A DNA stretch of 35,871 bases, taken from Methylococcaceae bacterium (GTDB lineage Bacteria; Pseudomonadota; Gammaproteobacteria; Methylococcales; Methylomonadaceae). Position 1 is the first letter of the stretch. Every line of letters begins with the position of its first letter. Where the stretch lies: contig CANNKG010000035.1 of the NCBI GenBank assembly GCA_947505105.1, positions 1 to 35,871 of the forward strand, written 5' to 3'. Positions 9,288-17,734 of the stretch are shown piece after piece. The notes beneath the pieces are model-generated. The model was not told the DNA's origin, did no database searches, and was given only the letters and a program-made list of their open reading frames with translations. The translations under genes were made by a program, and so were the position numbers.

Positions 9288-9727
9288 GTTTGGCTCCTTG
9301 TCGCTTATTTAGCACAGACACATTTTAACATTTCCTTTAACCACACCACTGTTTTTCGGGGTTGTTTAACGAAGCTGATTAACTGGTCTTGGATCATTTC
9401 CAGGTGCGAAAAGTTTCTTTGGTGCATTTTATGACACCGTAGGACACAGCTGACGCGGAACCACCCCTACAATGTATCTATTTTTACCCACCATGCAGCC
9501 ATAGCCGATGTGATTTCAGGTGTTAAATTCGTTAACGGTATTTAAAGAGAGTAATGATCTTCAGCAAGAAGAGCAGCTTGAGGTTCCGTACATCAGATTT
9601 GACTATAACTCCCTATTGCCATAATGTGGAGGTTCGGCTATCGACAATCCTTTTGTCGATAACCGAAGAGAGATAATAACCAGCCTGATTGGCTATTACA
9701 CCGAACTACCGGGAAAGTAGCTATACC
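9288..9727. other. Gene-free stretch between hicB and the 1193-residue gene
   Basis: No credible coding sequence seen. It should hold the hicBA promoter near 9300-9360. A degenerate relative of the 8735/8869 repeat (GGAACCACCCCTACAATG) lies near 9457-9474, and a long hairpin lies at 9633-9667. Confidence 0.4.
9633..9667. repeat. Long near-perfect hairpin
   Basis: The arms TTCGG-C-TATCGACAA and TTGTCGATA-A-CCGAA pair over 14 of 15 positions with a 5-base loop. It lies about 60 bases beyond the stop of the 1193-residue gene. It could be a transcript-end structure for that operon, but no T-run follows on the - strand. It may alternatively be a protein-binding site or the end of an element. Confidence 0.55.
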
Positions 9728-12700
9728 TTATCCTCTTATATTGAACAAGCCGACAATGTTTGTGCTGCATTGACCGACATTCCCGGCGTTATCTCGCACC
9801 TGATAGGTCAAGGTATAACTAGCACCTCTTTTGGCAGTCAACTGACCTGAGGTATCGGCGCTATCCAGCGTCCAACCCTGTATCCCAGTATTGTCAGAGC
9901 CAGTCACCGAGAGTAGCTTAAAGCTATTGACGCCGGATAAAGCGTCATTGGTTGTCACGGTAGTGCTGATGTTCACGACTCTGTTCGCCACCAATCCGAG
10001 CTGGTTCGGCGTTGCCGTTACCCGGCAGGTTGGAGCCGTTTTATCGATATTGATATTGCCTACAACAGTATTACTGCTATTACCGGCTCGATCAAGCGAA
10101 CTACCCATCACGGACAGATTTCTTCCTTCACTGCTTAGCGTCACCAATCCATGACATTGTTGGATTCCTGAAACAGTATCACTACAGGAGAAGCTTACTG
10201 GAACATCGGTGTTGTACCAACCGGTCGTTGATGCCAATATCGTTGCCGCACCACTAATTTGCGGCGGTGTCGTATCAATGTTAAAGCTGGCTTCAGCCGT
10301 CGCCTGATTACCGGCAAGATCTTCGGCCGTCCCCGTCGCTTTCCGGTTAAGGCCTTCCGTGAGTGTTTGCGGGCTCGGGCAGGTTTTGATGCCGGACAGG
10401 GTGTCGCTACAGGTAAAAGAAGCAAGCACCGGCGCATTGTACCAACCGGCTGCATTGGCCGGGCGATCAGGCGCACTGCTGATGCTGGGGATGGTTTTAT
10501 CCAGCTTGACTTCAACGGTGGTTTGCTGTTGATTGTCGGCTATATCCACTGCGGTATAAGCTGAAGACGCCACACCTTCGGCACTGATCGTAGTATCAAG
10601 CGGGCAGGTTTTGATCCCAGACGGTGTAGGCGTAGCGATAGGCAGTACCCCCGTAAAGGCAGGCAGCGCATCTACGCAGTTAAATTTCAGCGTCACATCG
10701 CTATTGTTCCAGCCATCGGCATTCGCTGTCGGCGTCCGGCTTGCTAGACTAATTGTCGGCGCCGTTTTATCCAGTTTGAAAGAATACGTGTTGACATCTA
10801 CCCGATTACCTGCAATGTCTGAAACAAATAGCGCCGGGGTCAGGACGCCTTCCTCGGTAATATTGAGAGTATTGGTTATTTGATTGACGGCTACCGCCAG
10901 TAAATTAGACGGCACAATCGGCAAATAAAACGGACTTAACATCGCCTGAGAAGGGCAGAACTTAAGCTTTGAACCGCCGGTATCAACACAATCCACGGTA
11001 AAGGTCGAGTTCTGGCGTAACCAACCCGCCGCATTCGGTGGTGCCGGTGAAATGCTGGATATAGTCGCTACCGGAGCAATCCGGTCAATTTTGATCTCAC
11101 GCCGAGTTTGGGTCGTTACATTGCCGGCCCGGTCGGTAGCGACCTGATCAGCGGCGGGAGTGACGCCTTCGCTTAACATTTCGTTCGGTGGACAACTGTT
11201 CAGACCTGAGGCATTGGGATCCAAAGCATTCGGAATATGCTCTACCTCCTGACAGTTGTAGGTCACCGAGACCGGGACGTTGTACCAATTATAGAGATTG
11301 GGCTCGGCCGAATAACTAAGTTGCAGTGAGGGCGCGAAGCCGTCAATCGCGAACGAAAAATCTCGTCGAGCCGATCCGAAACTATTTTTAGCGCTGCAAC
11401 TTACCGTAGTCGACGATGCAAAAGCAGCACCAGGCCCACCATAGACCACGCCATTCACGCAACCGAACAGGATATCGCCCTGAGGTACCGGTGTGCCATC
11501 GGGATTGAGCACAAGCCATTGCACGGTCGGGTTACTAGCATACATATTACTGAGATTGCCGTTCAAAACACCGCTCACCGTATAAGAAATGGTGGGTGGA
11601 CGGGTATAAGGGAATGCGCTGGCTTCAGCGGTGGAGGCCACATAGCGGGCAATTTTCTTAACATCTTGAGCATCAAGATAGGCAAAATCGTCGGTCGCCG
11701 CAATGTTATCAATATTGGTTTCACCCTCTTTTACCACCACAAACTTATCATTCTTTCGCCAAACTGTCTTCAGGTTGCCGTCCCAATCCTTAATACTGAT
11801 CGAGAGCGTTAACTTTTCCGGCCCAGCACTTCCCCCTGTAGGGGTTTCAGTAACTGCAAACCAACGACCACTCATGCGAACGCGTACGGCACTCACAGTA
11901 GAGATATCATAGGGTTTGAGATCAAGTGACACGATGGCGGGACTTGCGACTGCACCGGCCCCCTCCCCGGTAACGTTCGAAAAAACCGGATCGCTCGCCG
12001 CTGCCGGTGCCGGACCAAGGCTTGCTGCTTTGTTGGGCATGGTCGCAAGAATAAAATTGGGATAAATTTCTTGTATGCCCGTTGAAGTGCCGGCCATCGT
12101 TCGAATATCAGGGGTTGTGATCTGAGCTTCCGTGAGTTTTTGTTGCAGTGTTAGCGGAATTTGCTCCTGACTGAAAACACTTATCCCTTGTAGAACCGCG
12201 ATAATGATCGCCATAACAACAACTAAAACTGACGATGCAATTGCAGTTAGAAAAAAGGGAGTAGCCGCTGCGACTACTTTCGTAGAAACGGCAAAGGGTG
12301 CGATTGCTAACATAAGCGTGGAAGTCAAACCAGCCGTAGAAATGATGAAAGCTGCCGCGCTACCCAGTGCAGCACCGATACCCAATGACGCAAAAGTGAT
12401 CGCTACTTTGGCAGTTCTCTCGGAAATGGCCTTTGTTTCAGGGTCCAAATTGAGTTGATTATATTGATGAGCAATACCATAGGCTACAAATTCATCGGCA
12501 CTCGGTGACAACGGGCCTCCGCTTAATCGATAGGTTAAGCTCGGAACACATTGGGAAATTGACATAGTATCCCAATCATAGGTAAAGCCCATAGGTGGCA
12601 ACCAACCGGTACCATTGACCGTTTGTCCCGGCCCGACTCCGCAAATGTGGTCTTTCCAATCGTTATATTGAGTCAGGGCAAAGTTAGCGGCGGCAATACG

Positions 12701-13309
12701 ATTAGTTTTGACCTTTTGGGTAAAAAAGTCGGCAATTTGTTGTTCATCAGCGGTACGAGTCTCTTTTTTTAGCATGGTTACGACTCTGGCAAACAATACA
12801 GCCCGGACATTATCGCGCGCAGCATTCATGATCAATTCGGTTGATCCGTTACCCAATTGATACAATTCAGCAACAGCGTCAATCGCCTCGGCTTCATAGC
12901 CTTGCATGATTTGATCGACGGTTAGAAATTCGGGTTCGGTTTGCCAGATATGCTGCCGATCACCCCCTTGATTCAAAAAAATCAAGGGCGAAGGCAACGG
13001 CGTACCTTTTTCACAGGTATTCGAACAGGAATAAGTATTGCTGCTGAATTGATTCCAAGTCATCGAAGACTGAAACACCGGTTGACTATTGCAGGCAACG
13101 GTATTGTTGGTGGTGTAATTAAGCGCCGAGTCAAAGCATTGTTTGCTCAACCAGTCTTCGCTGATGTTGATTGCACGGCCATCGCTGCAATAACAAGTGG
13201 TCAGCGGGGTGGTCGAAGCCGCCAAGCTTTGGCAGTTCCAGCTTCCGCCGAGTAAGATCAGCAATAGCCAGACAACGCCTCCTCTATTGAAGTATTTTAA
13301 AAATAACAT
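9728..13309 (-). CDS. Large exported protein with internal hydrophobic domain and Ig-like repeats
   Basis: A 1193-residue protein, not assigned to a named family. Seen: a signal peptide (about 1-31), a Cys-containing N-terminal region (about 35-295) ending in an Ala-rich helical part, a strongly hydrophobic block at about 300-376 with two or three possible membrane helices, and a linker with Gly/Ala. Six repeats of Ig-like type follow, each opening with a DKTAP-like motif, at about residues 656, 740, 845, 935, 1009 and 1088. Many repeats hold the pattern GWYN...C.D..SGI..C, with a Cys pair. Such repeats are common in surface or extracellular proteins; the hydrophobic block in an exported protein is unusual and suggests membrane anchoring or insertion (inference). 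AAGGGGA precedes the start. It is the last of three co-directional genes, 65 bases after the DUF1566 gene. Confidence 0.8.
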   Translation of the reverse strand: MLFLKYFNRGGVVWLLLILLGGSWNCQSLAASTTPLTTCYCSDGRAINISEDWLSKQCFDSALNYTTNNTVACNSQPVFQSSMTWNQFSSNTYSCSNTCEKGTPLPSPLIFLNQGGDRQHIWQTEPEFLTVDQIMQGYEAEAIDAVAELYQLGNGSTELIMNAARDNVRAVLFARVVTMLKKETRTADEQQIADFFTQKVKTNRIAAANFALTQYNDWKDHICGVGPGQTVNGTGWLPPMGFTYDWDTMSISQCVPSLTYRLSGGPLSPSADEFVAYGIAHQYNQLNLDPETKAISERTAKVAITFASLGIGAALGSAAAFIISTAGLTSTLMLAIAPFAVSTKVVAAATPFFLTAIASSVLVVVMAIIIAVLQGISVFSQEQIPLTLQQKLTEAQITTPDIRTMAGTSTGIQEIYPNFILATMPNKAASLGPAPAAASDPVFSNVTGEGAGAVASPAIVSLDLKPYDISTVSAVRVRMSGRWFAVTETPTGGSAGPEKLTLSISIKDWDGNLKTVWRKNDKFVVVKEGETNIDNIAATDDFAYLDAQDVKKIARYVASTAEASAFPYTRPPTISYTVSGVLNGNLSNMYASNPTVQWLVLNPDGTPVPQGDILFGCVNGVVYGGPGAAFASSTTVSCSAKNSFGSARRDFSFAIDGFAPSLQLSYSAEPNLYNWYNVPVSVTYNCQEVEHIPNALDPNASGLNSCPPNEMLSEGVTPAADQVATDRAGNVTTQTRREIKIDRIAPVATISSISPAPPNAAGWLRQNSTFTVDCVDTGGSKLKFCPSQAMLSPFYLPIVPSNLLAVAVNQITNTLNITEEGVLTPALFVSDIAGNRVDVNTYSFKLDKTAPTISLASRTPTANADGWNNSDVTLKFNCVDALPAFTGVLPIATPTPSGIKTCPLDTTISAEGVASSAYTAVDIADNQQQTTVEVKLDKTIPSISSAPDRPANAAGWYNAPVLASFTCSDTLSGIKTCPSPQTLTEGLNRKATGTAEDLAGNQATAEASFNIDTTPPQISGAATILASTTGWYNTDVPVSFSCSDTVSGIQQCHGLVTLSSEGRNLSVMGSSLDRAGNSSNTVVGNINIDKTAPTCRVTATPNQLGLVANRVVNISTTVTTNDALSGVNSFKLLSVTGSDNTGIQGWTLDSADTSGQLTAKRGASYTLTYQVRDNAGNVGQCSTNIVGLFNIRG

Positions 13310-13374
13310 AGTGATAATCCCCTTAATAGGAAGTGTCCAGCTAACATGGAGATGCCAAGCGGACTAGGTTTCTC

Positions 13375-13905
13375 TCAGCGCACTAGGCGCAAATAGTTAA
13401 TATTGCTACGCAACACAGCAGCAACCACCCCTACTGAAAAATCAACGACCCAGACGCCGTTACCATCGCTTGCATAGGGCGTTGAGGTCCAAAACAGATC
13501 AGGCGGCGTGTTTGGGAAAATAGCCGCGTCAACCAAGGTTGCCGTCGGCGGATTTTCAATCAGCAGTGTTTCCAGTTCCTTGACATTCGGCAGGCGCCAG
13601 GCAGCGTTGCTTAAGGTGGCTTGGCTGGTCGCCCGTTGAAATGCCTGTTCATGGGTATAGAAATTTGCCGCGTTGTTGCAAGTGCTGCCGTTCCAGGTCA
13701 TGCCTTCCAGGCAACGGCGCCAGATGAGACCTGTCGCAGTATCAGTTGCTTCCTGTCCATCGCCGGATAAAACAAACGGCGCGGCTTGATTCACCGATGC
13801 CCCAAGTAGCAACCCGACGGCCATAAACGCCGCAAGGTAGCCGCGACCTCCGCTAACAGCGGCGTATTTCCAGCGCTGGATGGTGTGTTGTGACTTTGTA
13901 ATCAT
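13375..13905 (-). CDS. Small exported DUF1566 (Lcl C-terminal type) protein
   Basis: A 176-residue protein made of a signal-like hydrophobic segment (about 24-42) and one DUF1566 domain. Domain marks are DTATGLIWRRC, a TWNGSTC loop, AWRLPNVKELETL, FWTSTPYA, VWVVDFSVG and a final LRLVR. The domain occurs at the C-termini of surface proteins such as Legionella collagen-like protein and is thought to bind ligands; its molecular role here is unknown. It is the middle gene of the three-gene unit, 67 bases after the 884-residue gene, whose own C-terminus is another DUF1566 domain. The real start could be the Met at residue 28, but that would shorten the signal segment. Confidence 0.85.
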   Translation of the reverse strand: MITKSQHTIQRWKYAAVSGGRGYLAAFMAVGLLLGASVNQAAPFVLSGDGQEATDTATGLIWRRCLEGMTWNGSTCNNAANFYTHEQAFQRATSQATLSNAAWRLPNVKELETLLIENPPTATLVDAAIFPNTPPDLFWTSTPYASDGNGVWVVDFSVGVVAAVLRSNINYLRLVR

Positions 13906-13972
13906 CTGCCTGCTCCAAATAAGTTAATTCTCGTTATGAAATCGCTTAGTAATGTTAAAAAACCTCTATGCA

Positions 13973-16627
13973 TTATTGACTGGTCCGGACTAACCTCACG
14001 GCATAGCTAGTGGTCCGCAACTCGTAATAAGCCAGTCCGTCGCTCAAATCGATAAAAAACGCACTATCGGTTGCGCCGGATAAGGCTGAGGAGGTCCAGA
14101 ATTCATAACCGCCATTATTTGGAAAATATTGACTATCAAGCACAGGTCCGGCATAAGCAATGCTAAAGTCAACATTATTGAGTAATTCTCGCTTGCTGGG
14201 TAAACGCCAATCCGTTGCGCCACAAAGCCGCTCTGAACCATGCAAGCCATTAATGGCATTTACATAACCAGTTGCATCGGTGGCGGTAGCATAGTTTGCC
14301 GTCGGGTTATACGCGGCACTGAAGTTGGTATATTTATGGCTCTTATCATGCAAGCCACCATCATCGGTCTTAATTTCCCAAATCAGACCAGCGACATTGT
14401 CCTGAGTACAGCCCCAATCGTTAGCACCATTTCCGAAAATAGGGTTACTCGGACAACTCCCCCGACCTGCCAATTCGCCACTGTTACAAACTTTAGTAAA
14501 GGTAAAGCCTGCATGTCCGTCCTGATCATTGTTGGCCTTAACGTCTCGACCGATCATGCCATCCTGCCCGGCATTCAAGGCGATTGCCGAAGCGCCGCTA
14601 CAATTGCCCAAGGTTGAGATGCCGGCGCTGTAACATTGTTGCAGGGTAATGCCGGTATCGTTCAGTCGATAAATCGTGCCTTTTTTAATCACGACAATGT
14701 CGATAACCGCCGTGGCGGAACTCAACAGGCTATCGCTAGTTTTGAATTGGAAACTGTCGACTCCAAAATAACCTGCTGCCGGAGTGTAAGTGGCTACATT
14801 GCCGACTAAGGTCACCGCGCCATGTTGTGGTGCGTTTACGATACTAAAAGTGGCCGTACCCTCCACATCAAAGCCTGATAAGACAAAGCTTTTGGCAGTA
14901 TCCTGATCGGTAGTGATTTTGGATGAATCGGCCGTCGGGGCATCGTTTTGCCCAATCACGGTCAGCGACACGGTTGCCGGTAGCGAATCGAGCTGCCCAT
15001 CATTAACTTTGAAAGTAAAATTATCAGTTCCTGCAAAATTTAGATCAGGTACATAGCTTGCGATATTTGCCGCCAAGCTGACCTTGCCATGCAACGGCTG
15101 AGTGACTATCGTATAAGTCAACGGACTTTGCTCAGGATCGGTGCCGGTTAAACTTATCTGTACCTGACTGTCTTCATTGAGGCTCGCGCTGGCGTCATTG
15201 GCAGTCGGGGTTTGGTTGTTGACTTGTGGGATCACGCAGACGCCATTCTGTAATACTTCCGGTGCGGTACACGTGACTTGCGGGATCAAACAGACGCCAT
15301 TCTGTAACACTTCCGGTGCAGTACACGTGACTTGCGGAATTACACAGACGCCGTTCTGTAACACTTCCGGTGCAGTACACGTGACTTGCGGGATCACACA
15401 GACGCCGTTCTGTAACACTTCCGGTGCAGTACACGTGACTTGCGGGATCACACAGACGCCGTTCTGTAACACTTCCGGTGCAGTACACGTGACTTGCGGA
15501 ATTACACAGGCGCCGTTCTGTAACACTTCCGGTGCAGTACACGTGACTTGCGGAATTACACAGACGCCGTTCTGTAACACTTCCGGTGCAGTACACGTGA
15601 CTTGCGGAATTACACAGACGCCGTTTTGCAGAACTTGCGGAGAGACACAAATGACTTGAGGAGTCACGCAGACGCCGTTTTGTAACACTTCGGGTGCGGT
15701 ACAAGTGACCTGCGGATTGATGCAGCTACCATTCTGTAAAATTTGCGGTATCGCGCAAACCGTATTTTGCAGAGTGTCGGGAATACTTAACACATCTTGC
15801 ACGATAACTTCGGTCTCAGTCGTATCGGTTAAACCCTGTGGATCGGTGACCGTCAATTTAAATCTAAGGGTAGTGGCTTGATTGACTTCGGGTGCGTTGA
15901 ACAGTAATAAGCCTTGTTCATAAGTCGGCGCTGTCACTAGTGGGCCGCCGGTCTGTTCCCAAAGGTAATGTAAAGCTTCGCCTTCGGGATCTTGACTACT
16001 CCTACCATCGAGAATCACTTGATTCCACTCATTAGCAAATTTCCTAAACACTCCGACAGAAGCGATCGGGGCTCGATTGATCGGAGGCTCCGGTGGCTGA
16101 ACAGCTTCTGTTACGCTAAAATTAAAAGCTTGGGAATTGTAATAAAAATTAAGATTTTCTTCCAGTTGGTAGCCAACATAAACCGATAATTGGCCTACTA
16201 AACCGGTTAATTGCCTAGCAACAGTTAAGCTTTCCAGAGCATTCAATATCCGTGGCCCGCTATAAGCCACCAAGGTATGATCGAGTTGACCATTCCATTC
16301 GCGCCATTCGCCGACAGCGTTTTTGACGAACCATTTTCCGTTATAACGCGCAACGACAAACAAGCGCCCGATTTTACCGACATGCGCTTCATCCACCAAG
16401 ATATCCGCTAATACATCCAGTTGCCGATCTGCCGAGAATTTTACGGCAAAACTTTTGCCGCCATCTTCGGTCACCCCACCCCTGAAATACGCCCCGGAAC
16501 GCTCGCCATCACTGGCGATTCCGGTAATTCGTGGACTCTGTGCGAGCAAACTATCCGCATAGCTAAGTTGGCTTAGCACACAAAAAATCAAAATACTTAT
16601 CAAGCTGAGAATGGGGGCAATTCGCAT
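13973..16627 (-). CDS. Modular exported protein: PKD-like, Cys tandem repeats, two cadherin-like domains, DUF1566
   Basis: An 884-residue protein. Domains: signal peptide (1-24, ending SYA); an unassigned N-terminal region (25-183); a PKD/REJ-like domain (184-280, with ILDGRSSQDPEGE); a Cys-repeat region (about 283-470) of nine 18-residue units of type CTAPEVLQNGVCVIPQ; two cadherin-like/VCBS-type domains (about 471-650, with PTANDASASLNEDS and NDAPTADSS); and a C-terminal DUF1566 domain (about 652-884, with AGLIWEIK, DWRLPSKRELL, YEFWTSSA and RLVRTSQ). The layout is that of a surface or secreted adhesin-like protein; the ligand is unknown. AGGA lies 9 bases before the ATG. It is first of the three-gene unit, with an A/T-rich leader and a double palindrome about 140 bases upstream. 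Confidence 0.85.
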   Translation of the reverse strand: MRIAPILSLISILIFCVLSQLSYADSLLAQSPRITGIASDGERSGAYFRGGVTEDGGKSFAVKFSADRQLDVLADILVDEAHVGKIGRLFVVARYNGKWFVKNAVGEWREWNGQLDHTLVAYSGPRILNALESLTVARQLTGLVGQLSVYVGYQLEENLNFYYNSQAFNFSVTEAVQPPEPPINRAPIASVGVFRKFANEWNQVILDGRSSQDPEGEALHYLWEQTGGPLVTAPTYEQGLLLFNAPEVNQATTLRFKLTVTDPQGLTDTTETEVIVQDVLSIPDTLQNTVCAIPQILQNGSCINPQVTCTAPEVLQNGVCVTPQVICVSPQVLQNGVCVIPQVTCTAPEVLQNGVCVIPQVTCTAPEVLQNGACVIPQVTCTAPEVLQNGVCVIPQVTCTAPEVLQNGVCVIPQVTCTAPEVLQNGVCVIPQVTCTAPEVLQNGVCLIPQVTCTAPEVLQNGVCVIPQVNNQTPTANDASASLNEDSQVQISLTGTDPEQSPLTYTIVTQPLHGKVSLAANIASYVPDLNFAGTDNFTFKVNDGQLDSLPATVSLTVIGQNDAPTADSSKITTDQDTAKSFVLSGFDVEGTATFSIVNAPQHGAVTLVGNVATYTPAAGYFGVDSFQFKTSDSLLSSATAVIDIVVIKKGTIYRLNDTGITLQQCYSAGISTLGNCSGASAIALNAGQDGMIGRDVKANNDQDGHAGFTFTKVCNSGELAGRGSCPSNPIFGNGANDWGCTQDNVAGLIWEIKTDDGGLHDKSHKYTNFSAAYNPTANYATATDATGYVNAINGLHGSERLCGATDWRLPSKRELLNNVDFSIAYAGPVLDSQYFPNNGGYEFWTSSALSGATDSAFFIDLSDGLAYYELRTTSYAVRLVRTSQ
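15219..15704. repeat. 54-bp coding tandem repeat, nine units
   Basis: Nine in-register 54-bp units lie inside the 884-residue gene, starting at 15219 and then every 54 bases from 15273. The six central units (15273-15596) are nearly identical, while the outer ones diverge (one reads ICVSPQV instead of TCTAPEV), and a decayed unit continues to about 15758. Each unit encodes 18 residues with two Cys, 11 positions apart. Near-identity of the core units suggests recent slippage or unequal crossing-over, so copy number is likely to vary between strains. Confidence 0.95.
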
Positions 16628-17067
16628 ACCGTTATATCCTTAATGATCTGAAATAAACTTATATATGATTAAGCAAAATTAATACCAAAATATAATTAAC
16701 TTATAGTCATTTGAATAAATTTGATTCTATAAGGTATTTTCAAAATAAGCTTAGACCAAATTCGTATTATTGTCATGACAGTAACTGACAAATGTCATGA
16801 CAATAAAGCCTGATAGCACATATCACGCCCAAAGCGCATAAAAAATTCAGATAAATTATGATGCGACCTGATTAAACCGGCTTGAGCGAATCACAAGTAG
16901 TCATAATCGGAGTTTTTGGATAATAGCTTAAAAAGCTGTATTTTGCGTGAATATCAATTTTAATATTGACGTTATGATGGGGCGTTGTCTTAACCAACCT
17001 GATGCTCAGCAATAATGACACACTAATAATTGAGCGCGTCCACGTTATTTCACTGAACTACAGGCAA
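16628..17067. other. A/T-rich regulatory leader of the surface-protein operon
   Basis: No gene seen. This 440-base stretch separates the fae terminator from the 884-residue gene and should hold the promoter of the three-gene - strand unit. The part next to the gene (16650-16760) is very A/T-rich, and the double palindrome at 16767-16806 lies upstream of it. Confidence 0.5.
16767..16806. promoter_or_regulatory. Double palindrome, candidate operator
   Basis: Two copies of the self-complementary 10-mer TGTCATGACA lie at 16771-16780 and 16793-16802, two helical turns apart (22 bases). They also form a perfect 14-bp inverted repeat (TTATTGTCATGACA and its complement) around a 12-base spacer. This is the geometry of a pair of sites for a dimeric repressor or activator. 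It sits about 140 bases upstream of the surface-protein operon. The regulator cannot be named. Confidence 0.6.
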
Positions 17068-17097
17068 AAAAATACCCTGGCAAGCCAGGGTATTTTT
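17068..17097 (-). terminator. Intrinsic terminator after fae
   Basis: AAAAATACCCTGG and CCAGGGTATTTTT pair perfectly over 13 bp around a 4-base loop, 22 bases past the fae stop. On the - strand the stem is followed by a run of T. It is symmetric enough to work on both strands and closes the H4MPT gene run. Confidence 0.93.
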
Positions 17098-17119
17098 GAC
17101 CCAACAACTACAGTGTAAA

Positions 17120-17635
17120 TTATACGTTGTTAGTTGCGAACGGGTGTTTAGCAGTTGCTTTTTGAGCTACAACTTCAGCAGCAGTTGGTAAACCTGCAAC
17201 AGCGCGTTTGATAGATGCTTTAGTTGCATCATAGTTGTTTTTCTCAATTGCCGCATCATCTTCTGCTAACCAGTGAATGAATACACCGACTGAGATAAAT
17301 AAATCATCAGCTTCAGCTGCTGGAATAGTACCATCTTCAACGCAATCAGCAACAGCCATGGCTACACCACGTTGAGCTGGTCCAAACATTTGAACAGCTT
17401 GTTTAGCACCTTTGATAGTTACTTTGTTGAACATAACAGTTGATGGTTTAACCATCAGGTTAGGTGCAACAACTGCTAACAAGCTAGAAAAACCATCTTT
17501 GTTGTTAGTTAAGCAATTTGCAAATGCTGATTCAGCTGCAGAACCACGTGGGCCAATCAATAAGTCGATATGTGCAACTTCGTTGCCTTCGCCGTTTAAA
17601 GATTCACCAACACGTAAGTTATTAATTTTAGCCAT
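17120..17635 (-). CDS. fae: Formaldehyde-activating enzyme (Fae)
   Basis: A 171-residue cytoplasmic enzyme that condenses formaldehyde with tetrahydromethanopterin to give methylene-H4MPT, the entry step of the H4MPT oxidation route in methylotrophs. The N-terminal signature [20 protein letters not shown] carries the catalytic-type His22; further family segments are [35 protein letters not shown] and [10 protein letters not shown]. Length is normal for stand-alone Fae. A strong AAGGGG lies before the ATG, and the 99-base gap to orf7 may hold an extra promoter, which would suit the very high expression Fae needs. It is the last gene before the terminator. Confidence 0.98.
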   Translation of the reverse strand: MAKINNLRVGESLNGEGNEVAHIDLLIGPRGSAAESAFANCLTNNKDGFSSLLAVVAPNLMVKPSTVMFNKVTIKGAKQAVQMFGPAQRGVAMAVADCVEDGTIPAAEADDLFISVGVFIHWLAEDDAAIEKNNYDATKASIKRAVAGLPTAAEVVAQKATAKHPFATNNV

Positions 17636-17734
17636 GCTTTTATCCCCTTTGGATATTTTAAATGTTAAATTAGTTGTAAATCGCTTGAAGTGCTTTATGT
17701 TTTTAAGTCACTACCTGTAAACGTAATAAACACA

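Noticed and set aside
15177-15659. Long open frame on the opposite strand of the tandem repeat
   Set aside because: It is open only because stop-free units of a multiple-of-three length repeat. It has no start region, no family similarity and lies within the real gene.
15219-15704. Regular 54-bp repeats resembling a CRISPR array
   Set aside because: There are no unique spacers: the whole unit repeats in frame inside a long coding sequence and encodes an 18-residue protein repeat. No cas gene is near.
13375-16627. DUF1566 domains as targets of a diversity-generating retroelement
   Set aside because: C-type-lectin-like domains can be such targets, but there is no reverse transcriptase and I saw no template/variable repeat pair in the window.
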